A DNA stretch of 64,000 bases from Isochrysis galbana (lineage: Eukaryota; Haptophyta; Isochrysidales; Isochrysidaceae): positions 6,176,407 to 6,240,406 of the forward strand of contig CM030932.1 in the NCBI GenBank assembly GCA_018136815.1, in the 5' to 3' direction. The translations under genes were made by a program, and so were the position numbers. This document shows positions 30,080-39,680 of this stretch, in pieces (positions within the stretch are counted from its first letter, which is position 1; each line of letters starts with the position of its first letter). Below the pieces are notes generated by a model. That model searched no databases. It saw nothing but the letters and a program-made list of their open reading frames with translations, and was not told where the DNA came from.

Positions 30080-30620
30080 CAATCCTCTCCTCTTCCAACC
30101 AAGACGAGGCTTGGCGCCATTACACCTATTCAACGGCCGAGGTTGTGAAAAGAGTTGCGCAAGTAGAGAGGGAATTCGCCATCTTCAAGAATGGCGTAGG
30201 CGCCTTCTCTCGGCCGTCTGCACTCGAAAATGCTAAGGTGATGGCGCCTTCTCAATGGTGGAGCGTCTACGGTAAGCATGTCCCCTTGCTTGCGGCTTTG
30301 CGCTTTGGCACACAGCAAGTTTTGTCACAACCGGCGGCTGCGTCTGCTGCGGAACGAAATTTGTCGGTGTATGGACAGATTCACTCGCAAGCTCGGTCGA
30401 GGTCGAGTATGAGCCATCACGTCGCAGATAAGCCTGTCTACTGTCTACTGCCACGAGCCACGAGTCGATGGACGTGCAGATGCGTGTGCAAAGTGCTGGA
30501 TGGACTCCTGATATTGCGAAGTGGGACAGCGACGACGATGATGACGACGAAGATGATTGGATTGGTGACGAGGGTGCTAGTCCAAGTGAGGAAACCGTGC
30601 GCAAGTTATTTGTCTAATAG
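30061..30620 (+). pseudogene. hAT transposase, C-terminal dimerisation remnant
   Basis: The frame from 30250 to about 30440 reads WWSVYGKHVPLLAALRFGTQQVLSQPAAASAAERNLSVYGQIHS and then ARSRSSMSHHVADK. This is the conserved hAT C-terminal dimerisation motif (W...P.L..LA...LS.PA.SA.ERN.S..G.IH...R..L). After it, the frame shifts: another frame carries an acidic run (DSDDDDDDEDDWIGDEG) and a stop near 30617, as many hAT transposases end. The N-terminal catalytic part is missing; the fold-back element sits exactly at the left break. AACACGG subterminal words and TTTCCCAGCTAGG near 30790 may be the element end. Confidence 0.72.
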
Positions 30621-30950
30621 CAAAAGTGCTCGTTGGGTGCGCACGGCAGCGCGCCACGCGCAGGGCGCGCGCGCTCGCGCACGCGCTAGCTGCTATAAAC
30701 ACGGTGGCCAAACAGGAGGGGGTTTGAAACACGGCAAAACACGGCTGTGTTTGGCTTTTGTAGAAACACGGTAAACACGTGTTTCCCAGCTAGGTCTATG
30801 GTCTACTAGAGTAGGTACCCAACCAACAACTGTTCAACTCAGATAACACATCCTCCTCTAGTTTACTACTAGAAGACCTCATCACACAACACCCTACCAA
30901 GGAGGCTGGCCCATCGGTCTGCGCCGTCGCGTGTGGGGGGCTCCTGGCGA

Positions 30951-31592
30951 ATGGAGACGCCGATCGCGGTGGGCACGCCGGTGACGCCATACCCAACGGG
31001 CGTGGGCGACAGTGGCCCGCCCCCGCCCAACGCCACCCCACTCTACCCGACCCTCACGCCGAACATTGCCACGCCCGCGAGCAACCCCTCTGCCAAGGAG
31101 ACGCCCCCTACACACCAACATCAATATCTCTTGACGCCTGTGCTGCCAGCCACGATCGGCGGCTGTGGCAAGAGAATACACGCCAGCGGCAGGTACCTCC
31201 TCCCTGACCGCCTTAAGGTGAGGGGATGTGGGACGAATATCACCTTCGACACGCGTGAGATGATTACAGAGGGCAAATCCACCAGGGTGGTCCTAGGCGG
31301 AGGTTTCCCATGCGGTTGCTGCTTCTGTTCCTCCGTGTTGACGCTCATTGCCGCGTCCGATCTCGCCGTCAGCACCGATGCGGATAGCGACTGCTGCTGC
31401 TGCTGCAATGGAATTACGTACACGCGGAGTGACGAGCGTCTCGGGCGTGGCAAGGGGCAAGCAACTGAAGCTGAGGGCTTAATTTTGGTTGGCGGTTCGG
31501 GCTGTGGTTCTCGCGTCCATGTGATTGTTCTTGACCATGACCAGCCGGTACCAATCATCACCCGCTTTGCGCGCGGCCTCGGGCTCGCTTGA
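30951..31592 (+). CDS. Orphan protein, Pro/Thr-rich N-terminus and Cys-rich domain
   Basis: 213 residues from ATG 30951. No family is recognised. Residues 1-60 are Pro/Thr-rich. From about 65 on it looks like a compact mostly beta domain (GGCGKRIHASGRYLLPDRLKVRGCGTNITFDTREM) with two Cys clusters (CGCCFCSS and CCCCCNG), ending VIVLDHDQPVPIITRFARGLGLA. No signal peptide or clear transmembrane helix. The domain layout loosely recalls PH-like beta domains, but I would not assign it. Single exon; codon content is not repetitive, which supports a real gene. Confidence 0.5.
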   Translation: METPIAVGTPVTPYPTGVGDSGPPPPNATPLYPTLTPNIATPASNPSAKETPPTHQHQYLLTPVLPATIGGCGKRIHASGRYLLPDRLKVRGCGTNITFDTREMITEGKSTRVVLGGGFPCGCCFCSSVLTLIAASDLAVSTDADSDCCCCCNGITYTRSDERLGRGKGQATEAEGLILVGGSGCGSRVHVIVLDHDQPVPIITRFARGLGLA

Positions 31593-33762
31593 GGAATGCC
31601 GATAAATTTGGGTCGAGATCCGAGCATGGAACGTACACGAATTCGAGGGGACCTAATTCGGGGCCTTAATACAAGAGTGCGGGCCATCACGAAGCTTTGA
31701 TGCTGAAATGAATAAATAAGCGCCTCTTGCTGCGGATAGGTGTGGAAGGAAGTCTGACATGAGCGGAAGAGCTCCTTCATTTTTGGCTTCGATACATGTT
31801 CACTGGGCATTGGCAGCCCATTGCCGGAATTATGTCGAGATGTGGCGCGACACACAGGTAGGTGGAGCGGTGGAGTGACCGTGGCTATGTGTGACAACCG
31901 CGCTGCGAGGAAAGCCACGGATAAGGGTCGGCTCCAGCAGCATCTTGAAAAAATACCCGCTACGTGTGCGGCGCGAGGCAATGTGATTATGGTACTCCCT
32001 ACTACCTACCATCCTGAATAGGACAACAGGCTTCTACTAGCTGCTAACTGCTAATAGGTTCTGTTAAGAGGTCAACAGGTGAGGCGTCCATTAGACTTGT
32101 TGCCTATTAACAAAAGAACAACTTCTTGATAATATATGGCCGCACCCGCGGCATGCACAAGCTAGCTGCGCACTACCATACTTCACTCAAACAATCACTA
32201 AACTGATAGGGTCATATAGCGAGCGCCGCTCTGAACATGGCGACAACGACTCCTGCACCGGATGCCGGCCCCGGAAGTAGCCGGAAGGCATTTCGAATAG
32301 GGGCATCACTCACTCTTAATCCCTTTATCTCACGCCCCTGGTCGAAGCAGCGTGCGCGGCCTCTCTTCCCCCGGTTCTCCAATGAAGGAAGAAGGAAGCT
32401 GGAAGAGGGGAAAGGGGATGTGGTAAGATAGGGTGGGTAGTTAATAGTTAATAGTAGCACAAGCAATCTGCCACACGCCGTGCAAGTAGCGGCTGGTTTT
32501 TTTAAGATTTTTTTCTCGTCGTCGTCGTCTCGCTCGTCTACCACCTACGCCCTACACTTTCTCCTCTCCTCGCTAGCCCCAGCCACCACAGCCCTCCCCT
32601 CGCTCGCCCTCGCCTCTCGCCGCTCGCTCGATGTCGTTTTCGCCGCCGTCCTCGCCCAAGCCCAAGCCCGCCTTCCCACCTTCCTCTGCTAATGGGCCTG
32701 AGTGAGCCCGTCAGCCTCCCTGAAGTCTGAAGTCGTTCCCTCCGCTCTGCCCTCCGCCGCGCCTACCGCCGTTGTGGCCCCTTCCTCATTGTCCTCAGAC
32801 CCTCTGGGTCAATCCAATTCGTCACTTGACTTGGCCGACCTGGCCTTGGTCTTGATCACCGCGATGGCGATGGTAGATGGTAGCCTCTAGCTAGTAACTA
32901 GTAACTAGCGCTAGTAAGTAGCTAGTACTAGTACGTAGTAGGAATAGCGGCATCTTCAAGAGTTTTTGTCACCCCCCCCCCCCTCCTTCATCCTGAGCCC
33001 CCAAGAAGAGCACGAGGGAAGCGTACGGGGAGCGGGGAGAGGGATTAATAGAGGGATGGCGCGGAGAGGACGAGCGCGGCTCCAACGCACATCCCCAGCG
33101 GCCACGTGTGTGGCGTGAATATTAGCAGAATAAAAATTTTATGGCGGGAGTTGGAGACTACACGCTACTCGTGCATGTTGGCAGCTCACCAACACTTCAC
33201 ACTTCGCCGCAAACCCATGACTAACCGCGCACTCACAACACAGCAGATGGCGCCGCACGTGTAGGTGTAGGGGGGAAAAATCTGAAGAATCAGGGCTACA
33301 CACCTATCGCTAAGTCGCTGCACGTGTAGGAAATTTGCGAAAACAAATGGGTAGGGTGTAAAGACGAGGGAAACATATTGAAAGCGGCGGCGTCCGTTTT
33401 AGCCCCTGTGCTAAAGCGCGCACGTAGGTGCACGCATACATAGAGGCCATGGCAATGTCGGGCGAAACAGATCCCAGTGCACGTAAAGCATGACATACAA
33501 TCTTAGCGTGGTTTGAGCGGCGAGAGTGTCGGGCCACAGAGGCGAACGCCGGTGGTGCACACAACGACGAGTTGCCAACTCGGACCTTAAAGGAGAATGT
33601 CCACAAACCAAGTAGCTTTCAAGATGTTCAGCCGTGTGGACTAGTGTGGACGGCGCAAGATAACTCCGAATTCGATTAAATTGCGGGCGGTGGCTAGCGC
33701 GTTGTGGGAAGCCGCTTAAAGCTTAAATAGTGTCATGCAGCGAGAAAAGGACAGGGTCGAAC
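31593..33762. other. Intergenic with retroelement heads and small repeats
   Basis: 31942-32020 (TTGAAAAAATACCCGCTACG, CTCCCTACTACC) resembles 56150-56225. A degenerate hairpin head with GATAGGGTCATATAGCGAGC is at 32196-32225. 32885-32945 is a run of CTAGTA words. A C-run lies at 32971-32983. No gene supported in any frame. Confidence 0.45.
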
Positions 33763-34725
33763 TTACAATTGCAAGCCTTCCGGCCACCGGAAATTATGAG
33801 CGACCTCGGAACCGCTATAGCGTGTCGTGTAAGTGGCAGCGACGCTACACCTCCGTAGATAGGACTGGATGGCCTTCGCCTCGAAATCGTTTGGAATATC
33901 ACCACGTAAAGTGAGCACTTGCTGCGACCACAGCGTGGCTGGAGCGATCACGGAGAGCTCGAACCCATTGCTTGTTGGGGTGAGCCGTGAAGTGAGCTGA
34001 TAGTCAGTGTACTCAAACACTCTAGCAATAGCCCTGACACCATCCAAAAGTGCGCTGCAGGTGGGTTGGGCGGGAATCTCAGGCGCAAGACCCGGATATC
34101 GCTCGAAGACGGCGTCGAGAACAGCTTCACCGACACGCATCGCATGACTGGCCGGGAGGACCTCGTTTCCTCCAATGGAAGGATCGCGGGTCACAATCAC
34201 AGACGTACCATTACTGTCAATCAGCTCGTTGAACACGAGCTTGCCATTGCGCATGCCAGCGCTGATTGTGGCGTATTGACAATATGAAATGAAGTCAAAA
34301 TAGTTCGGGTCCGCAAGATCTCCCTGTCTGACCCTGGACACCTTGTCCCGGTACGAGTCCCACTCATTCTGGCGCAAGAGGAAGAATTTCTTCTGAAAGT
34401 CGTTCATGGGCATAAAATCGAGATCGTCGGCGACCGTGTACGATGACCTCATCAGGAGAACGGCAAAGTCCAGGTCCAACCGTCGTCGTGGGAGCTGGCG
34501 CGGCTGAGGTCCGAACTGTCGCACGGCATACTCGCGCGCCAGCTGTGGCAACGCAGTCTCACCGTCGATTCGCTCATCGAGCGCACGAGGCTTGTCAACG
34601 GCCAGCGCCGGCAAGATACCTGGGCCAGAGGCCGAGGTTATGAGGATTGCCGCGAGGCTTGCGGCGGAGCGGCGCCCCAGAGCCGTCAAGCCGAGCCCGG
34701 GGCGCGGCGGCGTGGGCTGCTTCAT
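33763..34725 (-). CDS. Probable thylakoid-lumen protein of unknown function
   Basis: 320 residues. The N-terminus has a basic, Pro-rich stretch then LGRRSAASLAAILITSASG...ALA, a twin-arginine-like, hydrophobic, Ala-x-Ala-ending sequence as in Tat-type thylakoid-lumen signals. The mature part begins near VDKPRALDERIDGE. Conserved-looking blocks include LDLDFAVLLMRSSYTVADDLDF, MNDFQKKFFLLRQNEWDSYR and GDLADPNYFDFISYCQYATI, which I associate with uncharacterised plastid proteins of plants and algae (from memory, not searched). An upstream exon with the stromal transit peptide is likely: reading frame continues upstream of the ATG (ARNLPRRPTTARR) to a possible acceptor CATAG near 34770. A G-run tract lies at 34871-34898. 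Confidence 0.7.
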   Translation of the reverse strand: MKQPTPPRPGLGLTALGRRSAASLAAILITSASGPGILPALAVDKPRALDERIDGETALPQLAREYAVRQFGPQPRQLPRRRLDLDFAVLLMRSSYTVADDLDFMPMNDFQKKFFLLRQNEWDSYRDKVSRVRQGDLADPNYFDFISYCQYATISAGMRNGKLVFNELIDSNGTSVIVTRDPSIGGNEVLPASHAMRVGEAVLDAVFERYPGLAPEIPAQPTCSALLDGVRAIARVFEYTDYQLTSRLTPTSNGFELSVIAPATLWSQQVLTLRGDIPNDFEAKAIQSYLRRCSVAATYTTRYSGSEVAHNFRWPEGLQL

Positions 34726-34870
34726 TCGGCGAGCCGTCGTCGGCCGCCGCGGGAGGTTGCGCGCACCTATGCTGAATACTGAATACGAAAAGAGAGTTTT
34801 ATGTAGAAAGAGTTCCAGGAATCTTCGCCACTACTCTACGGTAAATTCGCCAGAGCCTCGTTCGCTCGCC

Positions 34871-34898
34871 GGGGGGGGTCGAGGGGGGAGGGGGGGGG
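34871..34898 (+). repeat. G-run tract upstream of the lumen-protein gene
   Basis: Three G runs (8, 6 and 9) separated by TC, GA and A, about 150 bp upstream of the minus-strand start codon. Confidence 0.6.
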
Positions 34899-35079
34899 TC
34901 CTTGCCCTGAGTGTATTACAAATAGCTGGAGTTGGAGTTGGCTACATGCCGAGTATGTACTACTACTACTATGAAGTATGAGTATGAATACTTAATGTGG
35001 AGCGCCTCTCGCGCAGCTCGACTATCTCTCGACTATATCTTCCAGGAGGTAATAACAACAACTACTACTTTTATGAGTA

Positions 35080-35560
35080 GGAGTCAACTACTTTTATAAG
35101 TAGGAGGCCAATGGGGGCCTCGCGCCCCCCTCTCTCCATCGCAGACACCCCCTGGGTGGGCCTGCACAACCAACCTCAGCCCCTGCCTGCTGGCAGGGGC
35201 TGAGCTGACATCAAATCTGCCCAGACTCTCGCCGAGCGCGCGCCGCGAGCCGCACGCATTCGCCTGAACCGGCCCCTGATCGTACTGACCCACCCCCCCA
35301 CCACTGAGCCACAGACCAACAGGGCCGCCAGGAGGGCACCCAGGGCCAGCGAGGCGAGCGAGGGAGAGGCAGGAGAGGCCAGGGGCACTGCCCCAGCCTC
35401 CACTGCCCCCTGAGCTGCCCCAGCTGGCCCTCTGGGGGGCCCCGAGGGGCCCCTCAGAGGGGGGCAATGGCGCGCGCAGGCATCGCACGCCCGTAGGAGA
35501 ACGACGAGAACGACGAGAAAAGAACGACAAAAAAAAGGCACGACAACGACCCGACCCAAG
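35080..35560 (+). mobile_element. Diverged SINE-like retroelement relic
   Basis: It shares blocks with the 23558 and 62578 elements in the same order: GGGGGCCTCGCGCCCCCCTC, CAGACCAACAGG, GCCAGCGAGGCGAGCGAGGGAGAGGCAGGAGAGGCC (35348-35383), CCCCAGCCTCCACTGCCCCCTGAGCTG, and GCAATGGCGCGCG. A tail and TSD are not evident. Downstream, 35540-35760 has an A-rich direct repetition with GTTTACGG and GTTTACGT words. Confidence 0.55.
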
Positions 35561-35769
35561 AAAAGGTACTGCTCACGCCTGTTTACGGTATAATTACGGG
35601 TCGACACTCGACGCGACAGGCGGGCACCGCGAAAGCGCGGCGCCAGACGAAAAAGACCCAAGAGGCAGAGGCCACGAACCACGAAGCAACAAGAACAAGA
35701 CAACAGACAACAAAAGACAGAATAAGGTAAGCGACGCACGCGTTTACGTTTGTTGTACGGAGTACGGAA

Positions 35770-35970
35770 TTTAACTGACAGGCCTGCCCCAGCCCGCCCC
35801 CCACCGGCCAGGCCCGTCGTAGTGCACGCGGGCCCACCCCCCATAGGGAGGGTAGCGGGAGCGGGGATGAGAGTGTGGGGTATAGGCGATGGCGAGTGCG
35901 ATACCGGAGGGGTGAGGGGTGTGAGTCAGTAGCAGCACAGCGGGCACCTTCAAGAATATTTTTTTAGCCT
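35770..35970 (+). repeat. Dispersed repeat, copy 1 of 2
   Basis: 35812-35965 is closely similar to 43640-43785: GTAGTGCACGCGGGCCCA, GGGAGCGGGGATGAGAGTGT, GGTATAGGCGATGGCGAGTG, GTGAGTCAGTAG and GGGCACCTTCAAGAATATTT. It is non-coding. Confidence 0.85.
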
Positions 35971-36116
35971 GAATCTTCAGGTGTTCTGTTCCCCCAGGAG
36001 GTAATAATATGTGTGATGGTGTGGCCTTCTCTAGCCGATCCCAAACCCCATCATCTGTGCCTTCTCTAGGAGTACGTGTGTACTCCTACTACTCTACTCC
36101 TCTACTTTAGCACATA

Positions 36117-37128
36117 CTACCTCCGTTCCATTACTGAACCGCATCGCCAAAATAGGGACAGTAAAGTTGACATAAAAGAAATTCGTGTGGAGAGGGGAAT
36201 AGCGGGTACACTGGGGCGAAAGATCACCAAAAAATCTGGCACCCAAAGCCACCAAGGGCGTCCGAATATTATATTTTCAGTATTGATCAAACACGATTTT
36301 GGCGCCCCCTAGCTACACGGCCGATCGCCTTGCCACGAAAGCTCTCGCCGCTCCGCCTCTCTCGCGAGAGCCGGGCCGCATGGCGCGCCTGAAGGTGGTC
36401 GAGCCCCAGCAGCATGGGAGGCGCACCGGTGGCGACTTTGTGAGGCGCTGCCGTCCTGCTTCTCCCGAGCAGCCTCCTGAGCCGCCCAGCACGCCCAAGG
36501 AGGATGCGGCCCCACCGTCCAAGAAGTGGCAGTGGTCGTTGACGCCGAACTGCCAGGCGGCAATTGCTGTGGCATACGAGCATACGAGCGCGAGCGGCTG
36601 CCCGAGCCGAAGCATGGGAAGGAGTGGCAGCGAGCGCACGCGGCATTGTGGGAGAAGTATCATGTTGGCCCGCGCTATCCGACTGAGGTCAGCCGAACAT
36701 CATCAGCTGGCGGCTGGCTGAGGCGGAACGTCTGCCGGCATGCCGCAAGGGTGCTGGTGGCCTTGCCACTGTGCAATTGTGAGCAAGCATTCAGCATGAA
36801 TACACCCCCTGAAGAATTTAGTGCTCTCTTCAATAACTAAAGCCTGGTGTTGGCGCGCATCGTTGAGGTGGAGGGATCGAATGAGTATGATTTGCCGCAC
36901 CGCCGTGATCTGTGATGTGCTCGAGGACACTGACACTGATTAGAATTCCTTTCTTTGTGACTTTGTCCGTAGGTGCGAATCACACTATTGAGATGAAACA
37001 AAATGTTCATGTTAAGCCCCAATGTACCCTCTCCCCTCTAACATCTTTGGCGGGGCCCCAATATTAGTGTCTAGCTGACAGTTATTGTTTAAAGCCTCCT
37101 TGACATCTGAGTAATGGAACGGAGGTAG
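36117..37128 (+). mobile_element. Stowaway-like / Tc1-mariner-type TIR element, about 1.0 kb
   Basis: Perfect terminal inverted repeats: CTACCTCCGTTCCATTACT at 36117-36135 and its reverse complement at 37110-37128, flanked by TA. The match extends to 24 bp if the flanking ACATA is counted. The terminus resembles the plant Stowaway consensus (CTCCCTCCGTTCC). Inside there is no DDE transposase. Two overlapping frames (36299-36721, 36526-36840) together encode SWI-like pieces such as YERERLPEPKHGKEWQRAHAALWEKYHVG and a C-terminal ALPLCNCEQAFS, which may be captured or decayed coding sequence. Confidence 0.88.
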
Positions 37129-37215
37129 TATGTAGAGTATCTAGAGTGAGTACTTTACTCCAGCCGACCGCAAAAGATCTCACTCGTCAGACTCTGAAGG
37201 GTGGCCCCGGGACGA

Positions 37216-37249
37216 GCGAGAGGGGGGAGGGGGGGGGGGGGGGGGGGGC
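37216..37249 (+). repeat. Poly-G tract upstream of the transferase gene
   Basis: 34 bp with only one A, ending 40 bp before the ATG at 37289. Confidence 0.7.
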
Positions 37250-37288
37250 GAGTGGAGGAGCCCGGGAGCCAGCGGCGGCGCACGCCCA

Positions 37289-38377
37289 ATGAACGGCGCC
37301 GACGCAGCGGAGCCTACCGTCTCCTCTCATCGCCGGGCTCAGCCAAAGGTGGCGGCGGCGCACGCACCAGCCCACTCCTCGTGTGGCTGGTCGATGATGC
37401 CTCGCGAAGTTCTCACCCAGCTGATCCTCGAGCAGCTGCCCCGGTTCCGCATGCGAACCTACATCGATGATGAGATGGCACTCGCAGAGCTGCTGAGCAG
37501 CGGCATACTCGAGCGCATGCCCGATGACTACGCCTGGTCGCTTTGTTTTGACGTCTCCTTTGTCTCACGCCTCTGTCTCGAAGGTTTCCTGCCCATCTGC
37601 TGCGAACTTGGAGGTGGCAGCTCGTCTGGTCTTTACGTGCTTCTGCCAAAGCTGCACGTGAGACGATGCATCCTCTTGCCTGAGGACATGCACGTCTCGA
37701 AGAAAGTACGCAAGAAGGCGTCGCAGTATCGGCTAACTGTCTGTCAGGCCTTCGGAGAGGTGCTACAGCAGTGCATTAAGCAGCATGGGGTCGCGTGGCT
37801 GTACCCACCCATGCAGCACCTGCTCACGCAGATGGCCATACCACCGTCTCTAGATGGCTTGGATAGAGTCGCCACCCCACAATTTGTGAGTTTCGAGCTG
37901 TGGACCCGCCCGAACGCGAGGAATAGTGGCGAAGTGGATCACGACGATGGGCATGTGGCCAGTACTTCTTCTGCGTCGCGGGATGGTGATGCGCCCTTGG
38001 ATGGCAAGGGGAGGGGTGGTGATGGGGTTTCCGGCGGCCGAGGAATCAGCAGCAACCTGAGCTCACCGCAACTGGTGGCAGGTGACTTAGGCTGCATTGT
38101 CGGGTCATGTTACACGTCCTTCTCCGGCTTTCATGAGGGCAGTGGCACAGGCTCGATTCAGCTGGTGCTTACTGGAAAATTGCTTGAGCGTGCCGGCTTC
38201 GGAATGTGGGATCTAGGGCAAGAGCATGCGTACAAATCAGCGCTGGGTGCGTCTTCTGTACCGCGACGGGATTTTCTGGCCCTGTTCAGGCAATTGAGGT
38301 GCATGCCTAATCGTCTGAGAGACGTTGTTGGCGACGGAGGGGATGCTACGGTGGCGAGCTCATTGAGGCAAGCCTAG
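37289..38377 (+). CDS. Leucyl/phenylalanyl-tRNA-protein transferase homologue
   Basis: 362 residues, single exon. From residue about 90 it follows the bacterial Aat (L/F-transferase) pattern: FLPICCELG, LPKLHVRRCILLPEDMHVSKKVRKKASQYRLTVCQAFGEVLQQC (the SPDPR...H-x-S-x-x-[LV]-[RK]-K...F-x-[VL]-T-x-x-[AE]-F region), an AWLYPPMQHLL segment where Aat has TWI...M, then a 60-residue low-complexity insert, LVAGDLGCIVGSCYTSFSGFHEGSGTGSIQLVLTGKLL (Aat: GG-x-x-G...G-x-x-F-x-GESMFH...S), GFGMWDLGQ and HAYKSALGASSVPRRDFLALF. Bacterial Aat adds Leu or Phe to N-terminal Arg/Lys to mark proteins for Clp proteolysis; plants and algae have related genes, possibly plastid-targeted. The first 35 residues (before MMPREVL, ATG 37394) could be a transit peptide. 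Substrate specificity in algae is unknown. Confidence 0.82.
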   Translation: MNGADAAEPTVSSHRRAQPKVAAAHAPAHSSCGWSMMPREVLTQLILEQLPRFRMRTYIDDEMALAELLSSGILERMPDDYAWSLCFDVSFVSRLCLEGFLPICCELGGGSSSGLYVLLPKLHVRRCILLPEDMHVSKKVRKKASQYRLTVCQAFGEVLQQCIKQHGVAWLYPPMQHLLTQMAIPPSLDGLDRVATPQFVSFELWTRPNARNSGEVDHDDGHVASTSSASRDGDAPLDGKGRGGDGVSGGRGISSNLSSPQLVAGDLGCIVGSCYTSFSGFHEGSGTGSIQLVLTGKLLERAGFGMWDLGQEHAYKSALGASSVPRRDFLALFRQLRCMPNRLRDVVGDGGDATVASSLRQA

Positions 38378-38830
38378 CAGCTTCATCACTAGTCATCTTC
38401 ATCTAGTACGACATGTTTCTTGGTATGCTTGAATCATGAACTTTACTCTACTAGTAGTACAAGGCTTGTGGTCACGCCGGTTTGATGGACCAGGTTCATC
38501 ACGATCCACAGGTTTCTAGTTCATAGAAGCATGGTTGATTTGCCCATTTACTGGCCAGAAAAATGTGCGCACGTGCGTCCGCGTTGTACGTCATTCCTGC
38601 CGCCGGTAGTCTGTGCATGAGTGCTTGCTCCAGAGCGTTTTGATGAGTGACAGGAGTTTGTGCCCATAAGGGCCACCCAATCTCGGGCAGCGCTGCCTGC
38701 AGCGTGGCCGTCCACGCGCAGGAGAAGAGGGCTCTGCCATGAGGCTATGCCCATATGAATGGATGGCGGCAGCGGCTAGCGGCTAGTAGGTCTGCTGCTG
38801 GGAGGGCGGCGGATCAGCTGCGCTTCTGGC
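38378..38830. other. Intergenic, no gene seen
   Basis: 3' flank of the transferase gene. No ORF of note. Confidence 0.4.
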
Positions 38831-38835
38831 CCCCA

Positions 38836-38960
38836 TGGGGGCTGTGGGTAGGGCGATGCCCATGCGGGCCGTGTGGCGCGACGGGAGTTGCACGCACCTC
38901 AGAGGATGGTCGCGGTCGCTTCTACAGCGGCTGTTCCAAGCGGTCGGGGGGTCGCCCTCA
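38836..38960 (+). pseudogene. zf-GRF-like zinc-finger relic
   Basis: The frame reads GRCPCGPCGATGVARTSEDGRGRFYSGC, matching the GRF zinc-finger pattern C-x-C-G...R-T-S...G-R-x-F-x-x-C. There is no longer domain around it, and no start or splice sites could be tied to it. It is probably a fragment of a transposon or gene. Confidence 0.35.
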
Positions 38961-39239
38961 GCGGGGGACCCGATCGAAAGAGCACGCAGAGGGCAGAGGG
39001 GTGGCGCGCTCCTTAACAACCCTAAGCGGTATAAAATTACTTGAAATCATATTGCTACATATTAAACAAGATTGCATTGTTTATTATTTTCCTTTCTCAT
39101 ATGAAAAAGGCTGCGAATATTGGGCGCCAGTGCAGGGACTTTCTGCCTTCTCGATAGAGCTTGTGCACCTAGAACGACCTGTCTGTATGTACACCGGCTC
39201 AGCCGCTGGTACCTACTTCGTATGCGGGGAAGCAAGAAC

Positions 39240-39440
39240 AAGAAACCCTGCCGCCTCGCCAGGGGGGGAACGCTACCCAGGGGGGGAAACGCTACCCAAC
39301 TATCGTGATAACGATAGGGTCATGGAGCGCGCGCCGCGCGCGCCGCACACAACCAGCCCATGGCCGACGCGCCCACGCGACGGGGCGACCTTGTTGACAA
39401 TGGTGAAGAAGAGAGAGCGACCCACACAATAACCCTAAAG
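39240..39440 (+). mobile_element. Retroelement head with perfect hairpin
   Basis: CTATCGTGATAACGATAG (39300-39317) is a perfect 7-bp stem with a GATA loop, followed by GGTCATGGAGCGCGCGCCGC. It is preceded by a duplicated 18-bp word (GGGGGGAACGCTACCCA). No tail or TSD identified. Confidence 0.55.
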
Positions 39441-39680
39441 GCCAAAAGAAAGAGACTTGGATCATGAAGTTCAGTCCCAAAAGTGACAAGAAGGTCCCCA
39501 TAGACCCACACATCCTCACCGAGGTATACAAGATTACCGAGATGGCACACTTGAACCCGCGCCAGCCAACTCTGGTGGCGGCAGTAGAGAATGGTTCATC
39601 CGCTTGCGAGACGAGGGGCAAGAAATGAATTGCACAGAGTAGATACTTCTTCAACACGCTCTACGATGTGATATACGTCC

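Noticed and set aside
31121..31981. 286-codon minus-strand ORF
   Set aside because: Mostly antisense to the 30951-31592 gene; its own composition is not protein-like outside the overlap.
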